64,000 bases of DNA from Alloacidobacterium sp035547425 (lineage in GTDB: Bacteria > Acidobacteriota > Terriglobia > Terriglobales > Acidobacteriaceae). Each line of letters starts with the position of its first letter. The stretch's first letter is position 1. The stretch lies in assembly GCA_035547425.1 (NCBI GenBank), contig DASZUU010000013.1, positions 74,275-138,274 on the forward strand, read 5' to 3'. A model generated the notes under the pieces. That model was not told where the DNA came from. It saw nothing but the letters and a program-made list of their open reading frames with translations, and made no database searches. Of this stretch, positions 9,129-17,228 are shown piece by piece. A program made the position numbers and the translations under genes.

Positions 9129-9997
9129 GCGGAAAACGCTCCATGCAGCGCTTGGTACGCAGGCTCGATCACCTTCGTGCCGTCTTTTGCGCCGCTTTCG
9201 CGCTCCTCTTCATTCAGCGCCCAACCCTTCCAGCGCAATTGTTCCAGCGTCGCAGCCACTTCTTTCAACGGAAATGTTCCTTCACCAAGCGGCACCTGTT
9301 TGCCGTCTTTGTAATCGCGCAGGTGCAATGCGGCAATGCGTTTGGAGTGCTGCTTTAAAAATTCCGGCACATTGGCCCCGCCGCGATACGCATGTCCCGC
9401 ATCCAGCAGGAAGGAAACATCCTTCGGATCAGTTTGCGAATACAGCGCATCGATTTCGCCGATCTTCGACTGAAACTCCCACCAGTGGTTGTGATACGCA
9501 AACTTCAATCCTGCGCTGCGCGCAAATTTTCCTGCCGCATTCAACCCCTCGATCTTTCTCTTCAATTCATCTTCATTCGCTGCGGGAGCTCCGCTGAAGA
9601 TGAGCCTCTGCGCGCCCAGCGCCGCTCCACCATGCGCGACCTTTTCATAGAGCGCTGCGGAAGGCAGCTTTGTAGCCGAATCATCTTTATCGAAAGGAAT
9701 GGCAATGTGAATGCCAAAAAATGTCAGCCCTGTCGCGGCAATGCGCCGATGCGCCTCCTCGGGTGAGTCGAATTGCTGCGTCAGATTGAAGAACCCCGTC
9801 TCAAACCCGGCGTAGCCGATCTGCTTGATCTGATCGAGCACAGAAAGAAATGAATCAAAATTGCGCGGATCAATCGTCCACGCATTTGTCTGTGCGCCCA
9901 GTTGAATGCCCGAAGCATGTTGCGCAAAAGCCGAAGCTCCTGTCCCCGCAATCGTCAGCGCGCTCAACCCCTGTAAGAATTGCCTTCTATTCGTCAT
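9125..9997 (-). CDS. Tat-exported sugar phosphate isomerase/epimerase-like TIM barrel
   Basis: A 290-aa protein of the AP endonuclease 2/xylose isomerase-like TIM-barrel superfamily. The Tat signal reads MTNRRQFLQGLSALT. Candidate metal ligands are E66 (GFETG), H169/H171 (AYHNHWWEF), D199 (LLDAGH), H225 (LHLRD) and E263-265 (NEEE), the usual arrangement for isomerases, epimerases and sugar lyases of this fold. It is the first gene of the operon and overlaps the Gfo/Idh gene by 4 bp. A periplasmic place means the substrate is unlikely to be a sugar phosphate despite the family name. Confidence 0.88.
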   Translation of the reverse strand: MTNRRQFLQGLSALTIAGTGASAFAQHASGIQLGAQTNAWTIDPRNFDSFLSVLDQIKQIGYAGFETGFFNLTQQFDSPEEAHRRIAATGLTFFGIHIAIPFDKDDSATKLPSAALYEKVAHGGAALGAQRLIFSGAPAANEDELKRKIEGLNAAGKFARSAGLKFAYHNHWWEFQSKIGEIDALYSQTDPKDVSFLLDAGHAYRGGANVPEFLKQHSKRIAALHLRDYKDGKQVPLGEGTFPLKEVAATLEQLRWKGWALNEEERESGAKDGTKVIEPAYQALHGAFSA

Positions 9998-10219
9998 GAT
10001 GAAATCACCCTGAAAATCTTTACGCCCGTTTCTCCAGCGGCAACAATGCCTGCCCGGAAGACGGAGCCGTCACGGATCAAATTATTTGGAAGTCGAAGAA
10101 AGAACAGCCGAACGGCGAAGAGTCAACAACAACACAGCGCGGTCAGCACAGCGCGCCGTGAAAAACAGAGGTTGAATTGGAAGGAAAAATACACTGCTGA
10201 TCTCTTGCTCATACCCTAA

Positions 10220-10261
10220 TTGCCGCTCTATGCCTTGTCAAATCAAGGAATAGAGCGGCAA
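10220..10261. repeat. Long inverted repeat (hairpin)
   Basis: Perfect 12-bp arms TTGCCGCTCTAT / ATAGAGCGGCAA enclose a second 5-bp stem CCTTG / CAAGG, separated by a single G/A mismatch, with loop TCAAAT. There is no T-run on either side, so it is not a classical terminator. Confidence 0.75.
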
Positions 10262-10270
10262 CTCAAGCTT

Positions 10271-10329
10271 GTTATCCTGAGCGAAAGGCGAACAGCCTGC
10301 CCTGAGCTTGCCGAAGAGATCTGCATTCC
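10271..10329 (+). repeat. GTCATCCTGAGCGAAG-type intergenic repeat
   Basis: Reads GTTATCCTGAGCGAAAGGCG, continues through a second CCTGAGCTTGCCGAAGAG and ends in ATCTGC. It resembles segments at 11792-11822, 28706-28787 and 56785-56830. Confidence 0.6.
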
Positions 10330-10369
10330 TGCCGCTTCGCCTCTCTGAGCTCAGAAAAACCAGATGCAG

Positions 10370-11380
10370 CTACTCTCTCACGCGGATCACAATCTTGCCG
10401 AAAGCTCCCCGCTCCAGATGATCGAAAGCTTTGCGCGCATCGGCAAAAGAATAGACAGTATCAATCACCGGACGAAGCTGAAGCTCATCGAACTTGCGCA
10501 GCATATCTTCGAGCGCTCTCCGCGGGCCAACCGAGATGCCGCGCAGCACAGCATGTTTTTGAATCGCAGAAAAGAGCGGCAGGTCTGAGTTGAAACCGTC
10601 GATGATCCCGATGATCGATATCTGGCCTTCAGGGCTGATGGCGTTCAAGGAACGAGCAAGGTTCGATCCGCCCACCACTTCGAGTATCTGATCGACTCCC
10701 TGGCCGTTCGTCAGTGCAAGTGCTTCTTTATCCCATTCCGGATTCTTTTTGTAATTGATCGTGTACTGCGCGCCCAGCTTCTTTGCCCGCTCCAGCTTCT
10801 CATCGCTCGATGAAGTGACGATCACCTTTGCGCCCAGCGCCGCCGCAATTTGCAATCCAAAAATAGAAACGCCGCCCGTGCCTTGCACCAGAACCGTGTC
10901 TCCTGCCTTCAGACCGCCTTTTTCTACCAGCGAATACCACGCTGTCAGCCCCGCGCACGGCAGCGCTGCGGCTTCCTCATTCGTCAGGTATACGGGAGCA
11001 GATACCAGCGCTTCTTCGCCCAGCACAAGATATTCCGCAAGGGCTCCTGGAATAATGTTTCCCAGCGAATAGAGAGTTTCTTTGCTTGTGGGCTTCCCGT
11101 CCATCCAGCGCGTGCAATAGTTGGTCACCACGCGATCGCCAACTTTGAAGCGACGCACTCCCGATCCCAGAGCTGCCACTTCTCCCACCGCATCGGCCAC
11201 CTGCGTCATCGGAAACGCAAGATGTGGATTGTAGGCTCCGTCATAGAGCAGCTTATCGCGATAGTTGAGCGAAACAGCGGAAATGCGCACCAGCACTTCA
11301 CCCGCCCCCGGCTCTGGTTGGGGAACATCGTTAAGAGCAAGATTCTCGCGGCCAAATGCCTGAAGCTGCCATGCTTTCAT
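10370..11380 (-). CDS. Quinone-oxidoreductase-like medium-chain dehydrogenase
   Basis: A 336-aa NAD(P)H-dependent enzyme of the MDR superfamily. The GroES-like N-terminal half has NYRDKLL where zinc alcohol dehydrogenases have their catalytic cysteine, so it is of the zinc-free quinone oxidoreductase/enoyl reductase type. The coenzyme fold has the glycine motif VQGTGGVSIFGLQIAAALG, followed by VIVTSSSDEK, where Ser/Lys residues suit NADPH. It is divergent from an ArsR-type regulator at 11480 with an 11-bp direct repeat in the shared promoter region, so it is probably the target of that regulator. Substrate unknown. Confidence 0.9.
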   Translation of the reverse strand: MKAWQLQAFGRENLALNDVPQPEPGAGEVLVRISAVSLNYRDKLLYDGAYNPHLAFPMTQVADAVGEVAALGSGVRRFKVGDRVVTNYCTRWMDGKPTSKETLYSLGNIIPGALAEYLVLGEEALVSAPVYLTNEEAAALPCAGLTAWYSLVEKGGLKAGDTVLVQGTGGVSIFGLQIAAALGAKVIVTSSSDEKLERAKKLGAQYTINYKKNPEWDKEALALTNGQGVDQILEVVGGSNLARSLNAISPEGQISIIGIIDGFNSDLPLFSAIQKHAVLRGISVGPRRALEDMLRKFDELQLRPVIDTVYSFADARKAFDHLERGAFGKIVIRVRE

Positions 11381-11411
11381 TGCAATTTCCTCTCAAGATT
11401 AATTCGAAGAA

Positions 11412-11438
11412 AATCGAACTATCGTACAATCGAACTAT
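11412..11438. promoter_or_regulatory. Direct repeat in the divergent dehydrogenase/ArsR promoter
   Basis: AATCGAACTAT occurs twice (11412-11422 and 11428-11438), centre to centre 16 bp, between the two divergent start codons. Candidate operator for the regulator encoded at 11480. Confidence 0.5.
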
Positions 11439-11479
11439 GACTGAGCCGAATACAATTTGTCAAACGCCAGGAGGATCGC

Positions 11480-11779
11480 TTGCCCGTTTTTCTGCCGAAA
11501 GAGCCAACCCGAAGCCAACTTTCTCTCACAGCCATACTCTATGCGTTAAGCGATGAAGTCCGTCTGGGGATTGTGCGCCAACTCGCCGCTGAAGGCGAGC
11601 AGCCTTGCGGCGTTTTTGAAGTAGACAGGCCCAAGTCTTCGCTCTCGCATCACTTCCGTGTGTTGCGCGAATCCGGTGTAGTCTCAACGCGCAAGGAAGG
11701 AAAAAACCTGCTCAACACCCTGCGCCGCAAAGACCTCGACGCCCGTTTCCCCGGCCTGTTGAAGGCAATCCTGCGCTAA
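11480..11779 (+). CDS. ArsR/HTH-type transcriptional regulator
   Basis: A 99-aa winged-helix repressor. The HTH spans about 18-75, with LSDEVRLGIVRQLA as the first helices, RPKSSLSHHFRVLRESG as recognition helix and wing entry (serine-rich SSLSHH as in ArsR proteins) and VSTRKEGKN as the wing. There is no CxCxxC-type metal motif; the lone cysteine (QPCGVF) could be a redox or electrophile sensor. Start: TTG at 11480 with AGGAGG five nt upstream; no in-frame ATG fits. Divergent from the quinone-oxidoreductase-like gene. Confidence 0.85.
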   Translation: MPVFLPKEPTRSQLSLTAILYALSDEVRLGIVRQLAAEGEQPCGVFEVDRPKSSLSHHFRVLRESGVVSTRKEGKNLLNTLRRKDLDARFPGLLKAILR

Positions 11780-11791
11780 AAGCTATTCCTC

Positions 11792-11822
11792 GTCATCTTG
11801 ACGGCCAAAAGGAAGGATTTGC
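11792..11822 (+). repeat. Degenerate GTCATCCTGAGCGAAG-type repeat
   Basis: Reads GTCATCTTGACG and ends in AGGAAGGATTTGC, between the convergent ends of the ArsR and ruvA genes. Same family as 10271-10329. Confidence 0.45.
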
Positions 11823-11859
11823 TTTTCTCGGTAGAGCTACATCTCTCCGGGATGTGGAA

Positions 11860-12447
11860 TCACCGAATCACCTGTAGCGCCGCGCGGAACAGTTCATCGA
11901 AGCTCTCGCCTGCAGCCTTGTTTTTGCCGACCGCAGTTTCAATCGCCTTCTGCGCCGCAGGCCGCTGATAACCAAGATTCACCAGCGCCGATAGCACATC
12001 ATCCGCCGCAGGGCCGGCCGATGCCGCCGCCGGAGCCGCCGCCATATCCTCGAGCTTATCCTTCAGCTCCACCACCAGGCGCTCCGCCAGTTTTTTCCCA
12101 ACGCCGGGAATCCGTGTCAGCGTCGCGTGATCCTGTGCGCGAATCGCCGCCACCGTCCGCTCCGGATTCAGCCCGCTCAAAATCGTCACCGCCAGCTTCG
12201 GCCCCACGCCGGAAACCGTAATCAGCCGCTCAAACAGCCGCTTCTCTGCAAGATCAAGAAAGCCGAAGAGCGCCAGCAAATCCTCGCGCACCTGCGTATG
12301 GATATGCAGCGATACCTCCGCGCCCTCCGCCGGCAGCGCCGTAAACGTAGGAATGCTGATAGTCACGTCGTAGCCCACGCCCCCGGCTTCGACAATCGCC
12401 TGTCCCGGTTGTTTCGAAAAAAGCCGTCCCCGCAGATGCGCAATCAT
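11860..12447 (-). CDS. ruvA: Holliday junction DNA helicase subunit RuvA
   Basis: A 195-aa junction-binding subunit that tetramerises on Holliday junctions and loads the RuvB motor during recombinational repair. Domain I is an OB fold (MIAHLRGRL...VGYDV, 1-65). Domain II has two helix-hairpin-helix motifs, LITVSGVGPKLAVTILSG and LTRIPGVGKKLAERLVVELK. An Ala/Pro linker (about 135-148) leads to domain III (148-195, ALVNLGYQRPAAQKAI), which contacts RuvB. ruvB and ruvC are not in the window. It lies 8 bp downstream of the hypothetical gene at 12456 and is probably co-transcribed with it. Confidence 0.97.
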   Translation of the reverse strand: MIAHLRGRLFSKQPGQAIVEAGGVGYDVTISIPTFTALPAEGAEVSLHIHTQVREDLLALFGFLDLAEKRLFERLITVSGVGPKLAVTILSGLNPERTVAAIRAQDHATLTRIPGVGKKLAERLVVELKDKLEDMAAAPAAASAGPAADDVLSALVNLGYQRPAAQKAIETAVGKNKAAGESFDELFRAALQVIR

Positions 12448-12455
12448 GCCGCGTT

Positions 12456-13193
12456 CTATCCACGCCGCCGGTAGCGAATCTCAAACTCATAACCCGCATT
12501 CGGAGGAAACAGTGAAGCTATATGCCGCAATCTTTCTGCCAGCGCAGGAGCCGCCAGCAGCGGATACTCCCGCTCCTTAAGATCGGCGTAGTCGAAATCA
12601 ATGCTCAATGCCAGCAGATAAATTGCAATCGCGTCCGAGAAAGCCGCTTCAAAGAAGGCATTCTTGGCTTTTTCATCCGAGCGGGAAGGATCCGCCGCGC
12701 GCCGCCGATTTTCCCACGCATCCTGGCTTGTTTCGCCGCGCACATCCGCTTGCGTCTGCGACCAGGCAAGGTCGCTGAAGCTCTCGGGAACGCCAACAGA
12801 CTCCACAAAGTGGTGTCCTACATTGATGAAAAACTCAAATGCCAGCGCAAAGCGATCCTGCAGCAGCCGGGTGGAAATAAAAATGCACTCCGAGCCGCCA
12901 AATGGCACGTTGCGATGGCAAATGGCTCGGTCGCTGAAGTCAACGGTAAATTCCGGGGCCACCAGCGTCTCATCGTTTTCACTGATCGTAAGCGGAACAA
13001 AATAGTAAGCGCGCTGTTTCAAGGCAGCCGCAATGGACGCCGGCACGGCTTGCACAATGCGTTCCAGTTCCTGCTCCGTTAAGTGCGTATCGCCATATTG
13101 CGCGTAACACACGCCATTCTGTGCCTGTAGCACATGCACATCCTGCGCTACTTTCTGCGCAGGCAACAATCCAATCTGGGCGGCTTCTGCCAT
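12456..13193 (-). CDS. Conserved hypothetical protein
   Basis: A 245-aa protein I do not recognise. No signal peptide or membrane helix is evident with the start at 13193 (MAEAAQIGLLPAQ), which has an AAGG just upstream. A longer frame reaches 13262 but overlaps the divergent gene at 13231. Predicted mixed alpha/beta with acidic and aromatic content (HHFVESVGVPESFSDLAW; IDFDYADLKEREYPLL). Located immediately upstream of ruvA on the same strand, which suggests co-transcription but no function. Confidence 0.7.
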   Translation of the reverse strand: MAEAAQIGLLPAQKVAQDVHVLQAQNGVCYAQYGDTHLTEQELERIVQAVPASIAAALKQRAYYFVPLTISENDETLVAPEFTVDFSDRAICHRNVPFGGSECIFISTRLLQDRFALAFEFFINVGHHFVESVGVPESFSDLAWSQTQADVRGETSQDAWENRRRAADPSRSDEKAKNAFFEAAFSDAIAIYLLALSIDFDYADLKEREYPLLAAPALAERLRHIASLFPPNAGYEFEIRYRRRG

Positions 13194-13230
13194 AACCTTG
13201 TATTCTAGCTGAGGAGCCTCTGTACCCGAT

Positions 13231-13509
13231 ATGACAGCTAACCAGAGCAGGATATTCGGCATTCCATTTGGCGACTATGGACTCTTCGCCACCCTGTTGC
13301 TTGCGCTTTCCCTGGGATTTATTACCTTCTTTGGAACTTGTTTCTTTGCTATCTTCGGCATCCTGATCTACAACAGCGCCGGGCATCACAACGTGAACAT
13401 CGCCGATAGCTACCTCTACATTGCTCTGCCTGCCGGAATCGCTGTACTCGCCGTCAGTCTAATCGTCTTGTTAGGTTTCTGGTTCCGCCGCAAATTGAGC
13501 GGCAAATAA
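13231..13509 (+). CDS. Small inner-membrane protein
   Basis: A 92-aa hydrophobic protein with two predicted membrane helices: residues about 18-46 (LFATLLLALSLGFITFFGTC...) and 62-84 (LYIALPAGIAVLAVSLIVLL), ending in a basic tail (RRKLSGK). It ends 7 bp before the Kdo hydroxylase gene, so it is probably the first gene of that transcript. No family recognised. Confidence 0.65.
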   Translation: MTANQSRIFGIPFGDYGLFATLLLALSLGFITFFGTCFFAIFGILIYNSAGHHNVNIADSYLYIALPAGIAVLAVSLIVLLGFWFRRKLSGK

Positions 13510-13516
13510 AATTACT

Positions 13517-14431
13517 ATGGCCGTCATCTCGATTTCGTCTGAAGAACTGAAATCCGCCTCCACCGAGCAGCAGCGCGACTGGTGCGCGCAACTGGAAGAT
13601 GGAAACATCCTTTACTTTCCGCAAACACCCATCGCCATTCCGCAAAGCGATCTGCAGTTTCTACTGGGCCAGCAGCAGACCGACAGCTCTCTGCACAAAA
13701 ACATCGCCTACAAGCCCAACATCGATAAGTTGAGCGGCGTCGATGCCAAAACGGCAGATGCGGCCGCCGTAGCGCGCCTGCAAGGCATCTTGCGGCAGTA
13801 TTCAAAGGACGTGACCGCATTTCTCACCAACTTCCTGGCGCCCTACAAATCCAACTGGCAGCTCGATTACGCCAGCTTTCGCCCGCAGGAAGAAGAAGGC
13901 CGCGATCTGCCGCAGCGTCGCCGCAACGATCTGCTCCACACCGACGCCTTCCCGACGCGGCCAACCTACGGATCGCGCATTCTCCGCTTCTTCAACAATA
14001 TTCACCCATCGCGCACTCGTGACTGGGTCGTCAGCGATCCCTTCGCGAAGACAGTCAAGCAGTTCGCGCCCGTCGAAATCGCGCCCGAGCCTGACAATGC
14101 TTTCAGCCGCGCCGCCAAGTCACTTGGCCGCGGCATTGGGCTCGGCGCCGCCATCCCATCCATCAAGCGCTCCCCTTATGACGATTTCATGATGCGCTTC
14201 CACAACTTCCTCAAGGAAAATCCGCGCTTCCAGTCCGATTGCCCCAAATACAGCTTCAACTTCCCCCCGGGATCGAGCTGGATGGTCTATACCGATACAG
14301 TCCCGCACGCAGTTTTAGCCGGCCAGTATGCGCTGGAACAGACATTCCTCGTCCGCCCAACCGCTTTAGTCAAACCGGAAGTATCGCCGCTGAAAGTATT
14401 AGAAGGAATCGCAGGCCGACCGCTCGTCTAA
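13517..14431 (+). CDS. Kdo (3-deoxy-D-manno-octulosonate) hydroxylase family protein
   Basis: A 304-aa Fe(II)-dependent oxygenase like KdoO of Burkholderia and Yersinia, which hydroxylates C3 of Kdo in the lipid A-core region to give Ko. The metal triad is visible as HTDAF (H141, D143) and HAVLAGQYALEQTF (H264), with an arginine (FLVR, R280) placed to hold the cosubstrate. RFFNNIHP matches the family core. The adjacent small membrane protein may be its membrane partner (inference). Presence suggests Ko-containing LPS, in line with lptD at 22904. Confidence 0.85.
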   Translation: MAVISISSEELKSASTEQQRDWCAQLEDGNILYFPQTPIAIPQSDLQFLLGQQQTDSSLHKNIAYKPNIDKLSGVDAKTADAAAVARLQGILRQYSKDVTAFLTNFLAPYKSNWQLDYASFRPQEEEGRDLPQRRRNDLLHTDAFPTRPTYGSRILRFFNNIHPSRTRDWVVSDPFAKTVKQFAPVEIAPEPDNAFSRAAKSLGRGIGLGAAIPSIKRSPYDDFMMRFHNFLKENPRFQSDCPKYSFNFPPGSSWMVYTDTVPHAVLAGQYALEQTFLVRPTALVKPEVSPLKVLEGIAGRPLV

Positions 14432-14470
14432 AAGGCACACACCGCATATCGAAGTAAAGGTAGAAGCACC

Positions 14471-14603
14471 GGCCTTTAGGCCAGTGAATAGAAACCGAAT
14501 CATGGACGGGCCTTCAGGCCCGGCCTTTCTCCAGTCAAACAAGAGAACCGAAACTCATCGCGGGTGCCCATCCTGACCCCGGGGAACGAAGGGGAAGGGT
14601 GGG
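14471..14603. repeat. Cluster of short hairpins between convergent genes
   Basis: GGCCTTTAGGCC (14471-14482), GGGCCTTCAGGCCC (14508-14521), and a CCCATCCTG...GAAGGGTGGG segment (about 14567-14603). They lie between the convergent ends of the Kdo hydroxylase and folP genes and could stop transcription from both sides, though without a strong T-run. Confidence 0.5.
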
Positions 14604-14627
14604 ATAAGCCCAACAAAAACACCCACA

Positions 14628-15521
14628 TCACAAAGCCAACCCCAACACCGCATCCGCAATCCGAGTAGCCTCCACCGCCGGACGCACATCATGCACACGC
14701 ACAATATCTGCCCCGTTCAGTATCGCGGCTACCGTGGCCGCAACCGTCGCATGGAGCCGCTTCTCCACCGGAGCATCCACCCCGCCATAAAGAGGCCGCA
14801 GAGCCCGCCCCAGAAATGATTTCCGCGAAACGCCCGCCAATAGCGGCTGTCCCAATGCACGCAATTCATTCTGCCGCGCCAGCAGCGGATAATTCTCCTC
14901 CAGGCGCTTGCCGAACCCGTAGCCCGGATCGAGCACAATCCGATCCCGCGAAAGCCCGGCATCGAGCGCAGCCTGCAGCCGCTCGCCCAACTCGCGTTTT
15001 ACCAGCGGCAACACTTCGTCCGCAGTGAGCCGCGGCAACGATTTCCACTCATCCGGTTTGCCTCGCGTATGCATCAGCACTACGCCGCATTGCAACTGCG
15101 CGCACGCTGCCGCCATCGCGTCATCCCAAAGAAAGCCGCTCACATCGTTGACAATCTCTGCGCCTGCTTCCATCGCGGCTCGCGCCGTTGCCGCCTGGTA
15201 TGTATCGATCGAAATCACTGTCTTCGGGCGCGCTTTAAGCACTGCCTCAATCACCGGCAGCACGCGTGCTTGTTCCTCATCGGCGGAAACGCGCTGCCGC
15301 TGCCCCGGTCGCGTCGATTCGCCGCCCACATCCAGAATGTCCGCGCCGTCATCCAGCAGGCGCAGCGCAAAGTCGACAGCCTCCGCGCTTCCGAGCAAAC
15401 CATCATTCGAGAACGAATCCGGGGTAACATTCAGCACGCCCATTACCAGCGTTCTCCTGCCTAGCGCCAGGGAACGGCTGCGCAATTGCCACAGAAATTC
15501 TTCTCGACGCGTGAACCCCAT
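14628..15521 (-). CDS. folP: Dihydropteroate synthase
   Basis: A 297-aa TIM-barrel enzyme that condenses dihydropterin pyrophosphate with p-aminobenzoate in folate synthesis; target of sulfonamides. Signature motifs: MGVLNVTPDSFSNDG and GADILDVGGESTRPG in the pterin site, EIVNDVSGF, DPGYGFGK and GVSRKSFLG. C-terminal RVHDVRPAVEATRIADA completes the site. Start codons of folP and the divergent dacB are only about 36 bp apart. folK is encoded elsewhere in the window (52022). Confidence 0.97.
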   Translation of the reverse strand: MGFTRREEFLWQLRSRSLALGRRTLVMGVLNVTPDSFSNDGLLGSAEAVDFALRLLDDGADILDVGGESTRPGQRQRVSADEEQARVLPVIEAVLKARPKTVISIDTYQAATARAAMEAGAEIVNDVSGFLWDDAMAAACAQLQCGVVLMHTRGKPDEWKSLPRLTADEVLPLVKRELGERLQAALDAGLSRDRIVLDPGYGFGKRLEENYPLLARQNELRALGQPLLAGVSRKSFLGRALRPLYGGVDAPVEKRLHATVAATVAAILNGADIVRVHDVRPAVEATRIADAVLGLAL

Positions 15522-15557
15522 ACCTGCTCAATGCTACACTTCGCGGCAAGGACCCTC

Positions 15558-17165
15558 ATGTTGATTGCACGCGCTCGCTCACTCTTCTTCTGTCTTCTGA
15601 TCGCATCCTGCGCAACCATCGCTTTCGGCAAGACACACCGCGCCGCGCACAAGCATCCTGCAAAGCCGACGCCTCTGGCCGCCAGCATTGCGGCAATCCT
15701 CAATGATCCAACTGTAGCCAGCGCCCACTGGGGCATCTCGGTAGTCGGCCTTGATGGGACACCCATTTACGCTCTCAACGATGCGCAATTATTTCAGCCC
15801 GCGTCGAATGCCAAGCTCTTCACCACCGCAACCGCGCTCGCGCTTCTCGGTCCCGACTTTACTTTCAAAACCTACGTAGTGGCCGACGGCCCCATCTCCA
15901 GCGACGGCCATCTTCGCGGGTCGCTGCGCCTCATCGGTGGCGGCGACCCTACGCTTTCGGGGCGGGCCTATCCCTACAACGGCCACACCGAACGCCCCAA
16001 TCCGCCGTTGCAAGCGCTTGATGATCTCGCCGCGCAGGTCGCCGCCAGCGGGGTTCGCGCGCTCGATGGAACCGTAGTTGCCGACGATACCCTCTTCGCC
16101 TTCGAGCGCTACGGAGCAGGCTGGGGACAGGACGATCTGATGTGGGATTACGGTGCGCCCATCTCTGCCCTTACCGTGAACGACAATGTTCATTACCTGA
16201 CGCTCACTCCCGGCGCCGCCGCAGGCGATCCCGCCATCGCCAGCTGGAATCCCAGCCTCCCCGACGATGCCGCTGGCCTGAAAAATGAAGTCGTCACCTC
16301 GCCCGCCGGCTCCGAGTCGCATCTCGGCCTCGATCGCCAGCCCGATCAGACGTTTCTTCGTGCCTTCGGAACCATCCCCGCCGGAAGCAAGCCGCAGAAT
16401 TTTGCCATCGCCGTGCAGGATTCGGCAAAATTCGCAGGCGACGGCCTCGCCCAATCCCTCGCTGCTCATGGAATTACAGTGAATCCATCGGCAGTGCAGG
16501 TAAGCCATCGCTTATCCGGCGATACGCAGGAGTACGAAATAGAATCGCGGCAATCGCTCCTCCTGCATCCCTATGCGCCGGGTCAGCAGCTCCCCATTAC
16601 GCTGCCGCCGAACAGCCGCGTCGTTGCCCAGCGCACCTCGCCGCCGCTCAGTCAGATCGTGACCGTCGTCAACAAGGTCAGCCAGAATCAACACGCCGAA
16701 ATGCTGCTGCGCCTCGTGGGAAAAGCCCAGGGCGAAGATGGATCCATTGCACAGGGCGCCAGAGTCGTCCGCCAGTTTCTCGTCTCCGCAGGTGTGCAGC
16801 CACAGGATTTTTTCTTCTATGACGGCTCCGGCCTCTCGCCCCAGGACGTGATTACGCCGCGTGCCGCCACCACCCTTCTGGCCTATGCTGCGCGCCAGCC
16901 CTGGGGAGGTGTATACCGCGCGTCATTACCCATCGGCGGCGTCGACGGCACACTCGACAACCGCTTCATGCAGCCTCCGCTCAAAGGCAAAGTCTTCGCC
17001 AAAACCGGCACCCTGAACGAAGTCCACACATTGAGCGGTTATCTCACCGCCGCCAGCGGGCGCACATTAGTATTTTCAATCCTTTGCAACAACCACTCTC
17101 CCGTAATCGACACCACCCGCGTGGCAATCGACAAAATCGTAGCCGCCATCGCCGCCGCAAACTAA
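15558..17165 (+). CDS. dacB: D-alanyl-D-alanine carboxypeptidase/endopeptidase, PBP4 type (S13)
   Basis: Periplasmic class C penicillin-binding protein trimming or cleaving peptide cross-links in peptidoglycan. All three active-site motifs are present: SxxK as PASNAKLF (Ser83/Lys86 from this start), SxN as KVSQNQHAEML, and KTG as FAKTGTLNE. Length 535 aa fits PBP4 with its inserted domains. Start at 15558 chosen for AAGGA upstream; other in-frame ATGs at 15531 and 15486 run into folP. The N-terminal LFFCLLIASC also matches a lipobox, so it could be a lipoprotein, or be cut after AFG by signal peptidase I. Confidence 0.93.
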   Translation: MLIARARSLFFCLLIASCATIAFGKTHRAAHKHPAKPTPLAASIAAILNDPTVASAHWGISVVGLDGTPIYALNDAQLFQPASNAKLFTTATALALLGPDFTFKTYVVADGPISSDGHLRGSLRLIGGGDPTLSGRAYPYNGHTERPNPPLQALDDLAAQVAASGVRALDGTVVADDTLFAFERYGAGWGQDDLMWDYGAPISALTVNDNVHYLTLTPGAAAGDPAIASWNPSLPDDAAGLKNEVVTSPAGSESHLGLDRQPDQTFLRAFGTIPAGSKPQNFAIAVQDSAKFAGDGLAQSLAAHGITVNPSAVQVSHRLSGDTQEYEIESRQSLLLHPYAPGQQLPITLPPNSRVVAQRTSPPLSQIVTVVNKVSQNQHAEMLLRLVGKAQGEDGSIAQGARVVRQFLVSAGVQPQDFFFYDGSGLSPQDVITPRAATTLLAYAARQPWGGVYRASLPIGGVDGTLDNRFMQPPLKGKVFAKTGTLNEVHTLSGYLTAASGRTLVFSILCNNHSPVIDTTRVAIDKIVAAIAAAN

Positions 17166-17190
17166 ATGAAAAAAATCACCAACACGGATC

Positions 17191-17221
17191 CCCCATCCTG
17201 AGGCGAAGCCGAAGGGTGGGG
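17191..17221. terminator. Candidate bidirectional terminator
   Basis: CCCCATCC / GGGTGGGG arms (one G-T pair) around TGAGGCGAAGCCGAA, between convergent dacB and thiE. No long T-run, so efficiency is uncertain. Confidence 0.45.
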
Positions 17222-17228
17222 AAAGGTC

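Larger units (their letters stand above)
9998..10369. other. Intergenic region upstream of the sulfonate/sugar operon
   Basis: 372 bp without a gene. It carries a long hairpin (10220-10261) and a copy of the GTCATCCTGAGCGAAG-type repeat (10271-10329). The operon promoter should lie in the left half, but I see no convincing -35/-10 pair. Confidence 0.5.

Noticed and set aside
15789..16508. 239-residue minus-strand frame
   Set aside because: Antisense to dacB; Gly/Arg-rich with no motif.
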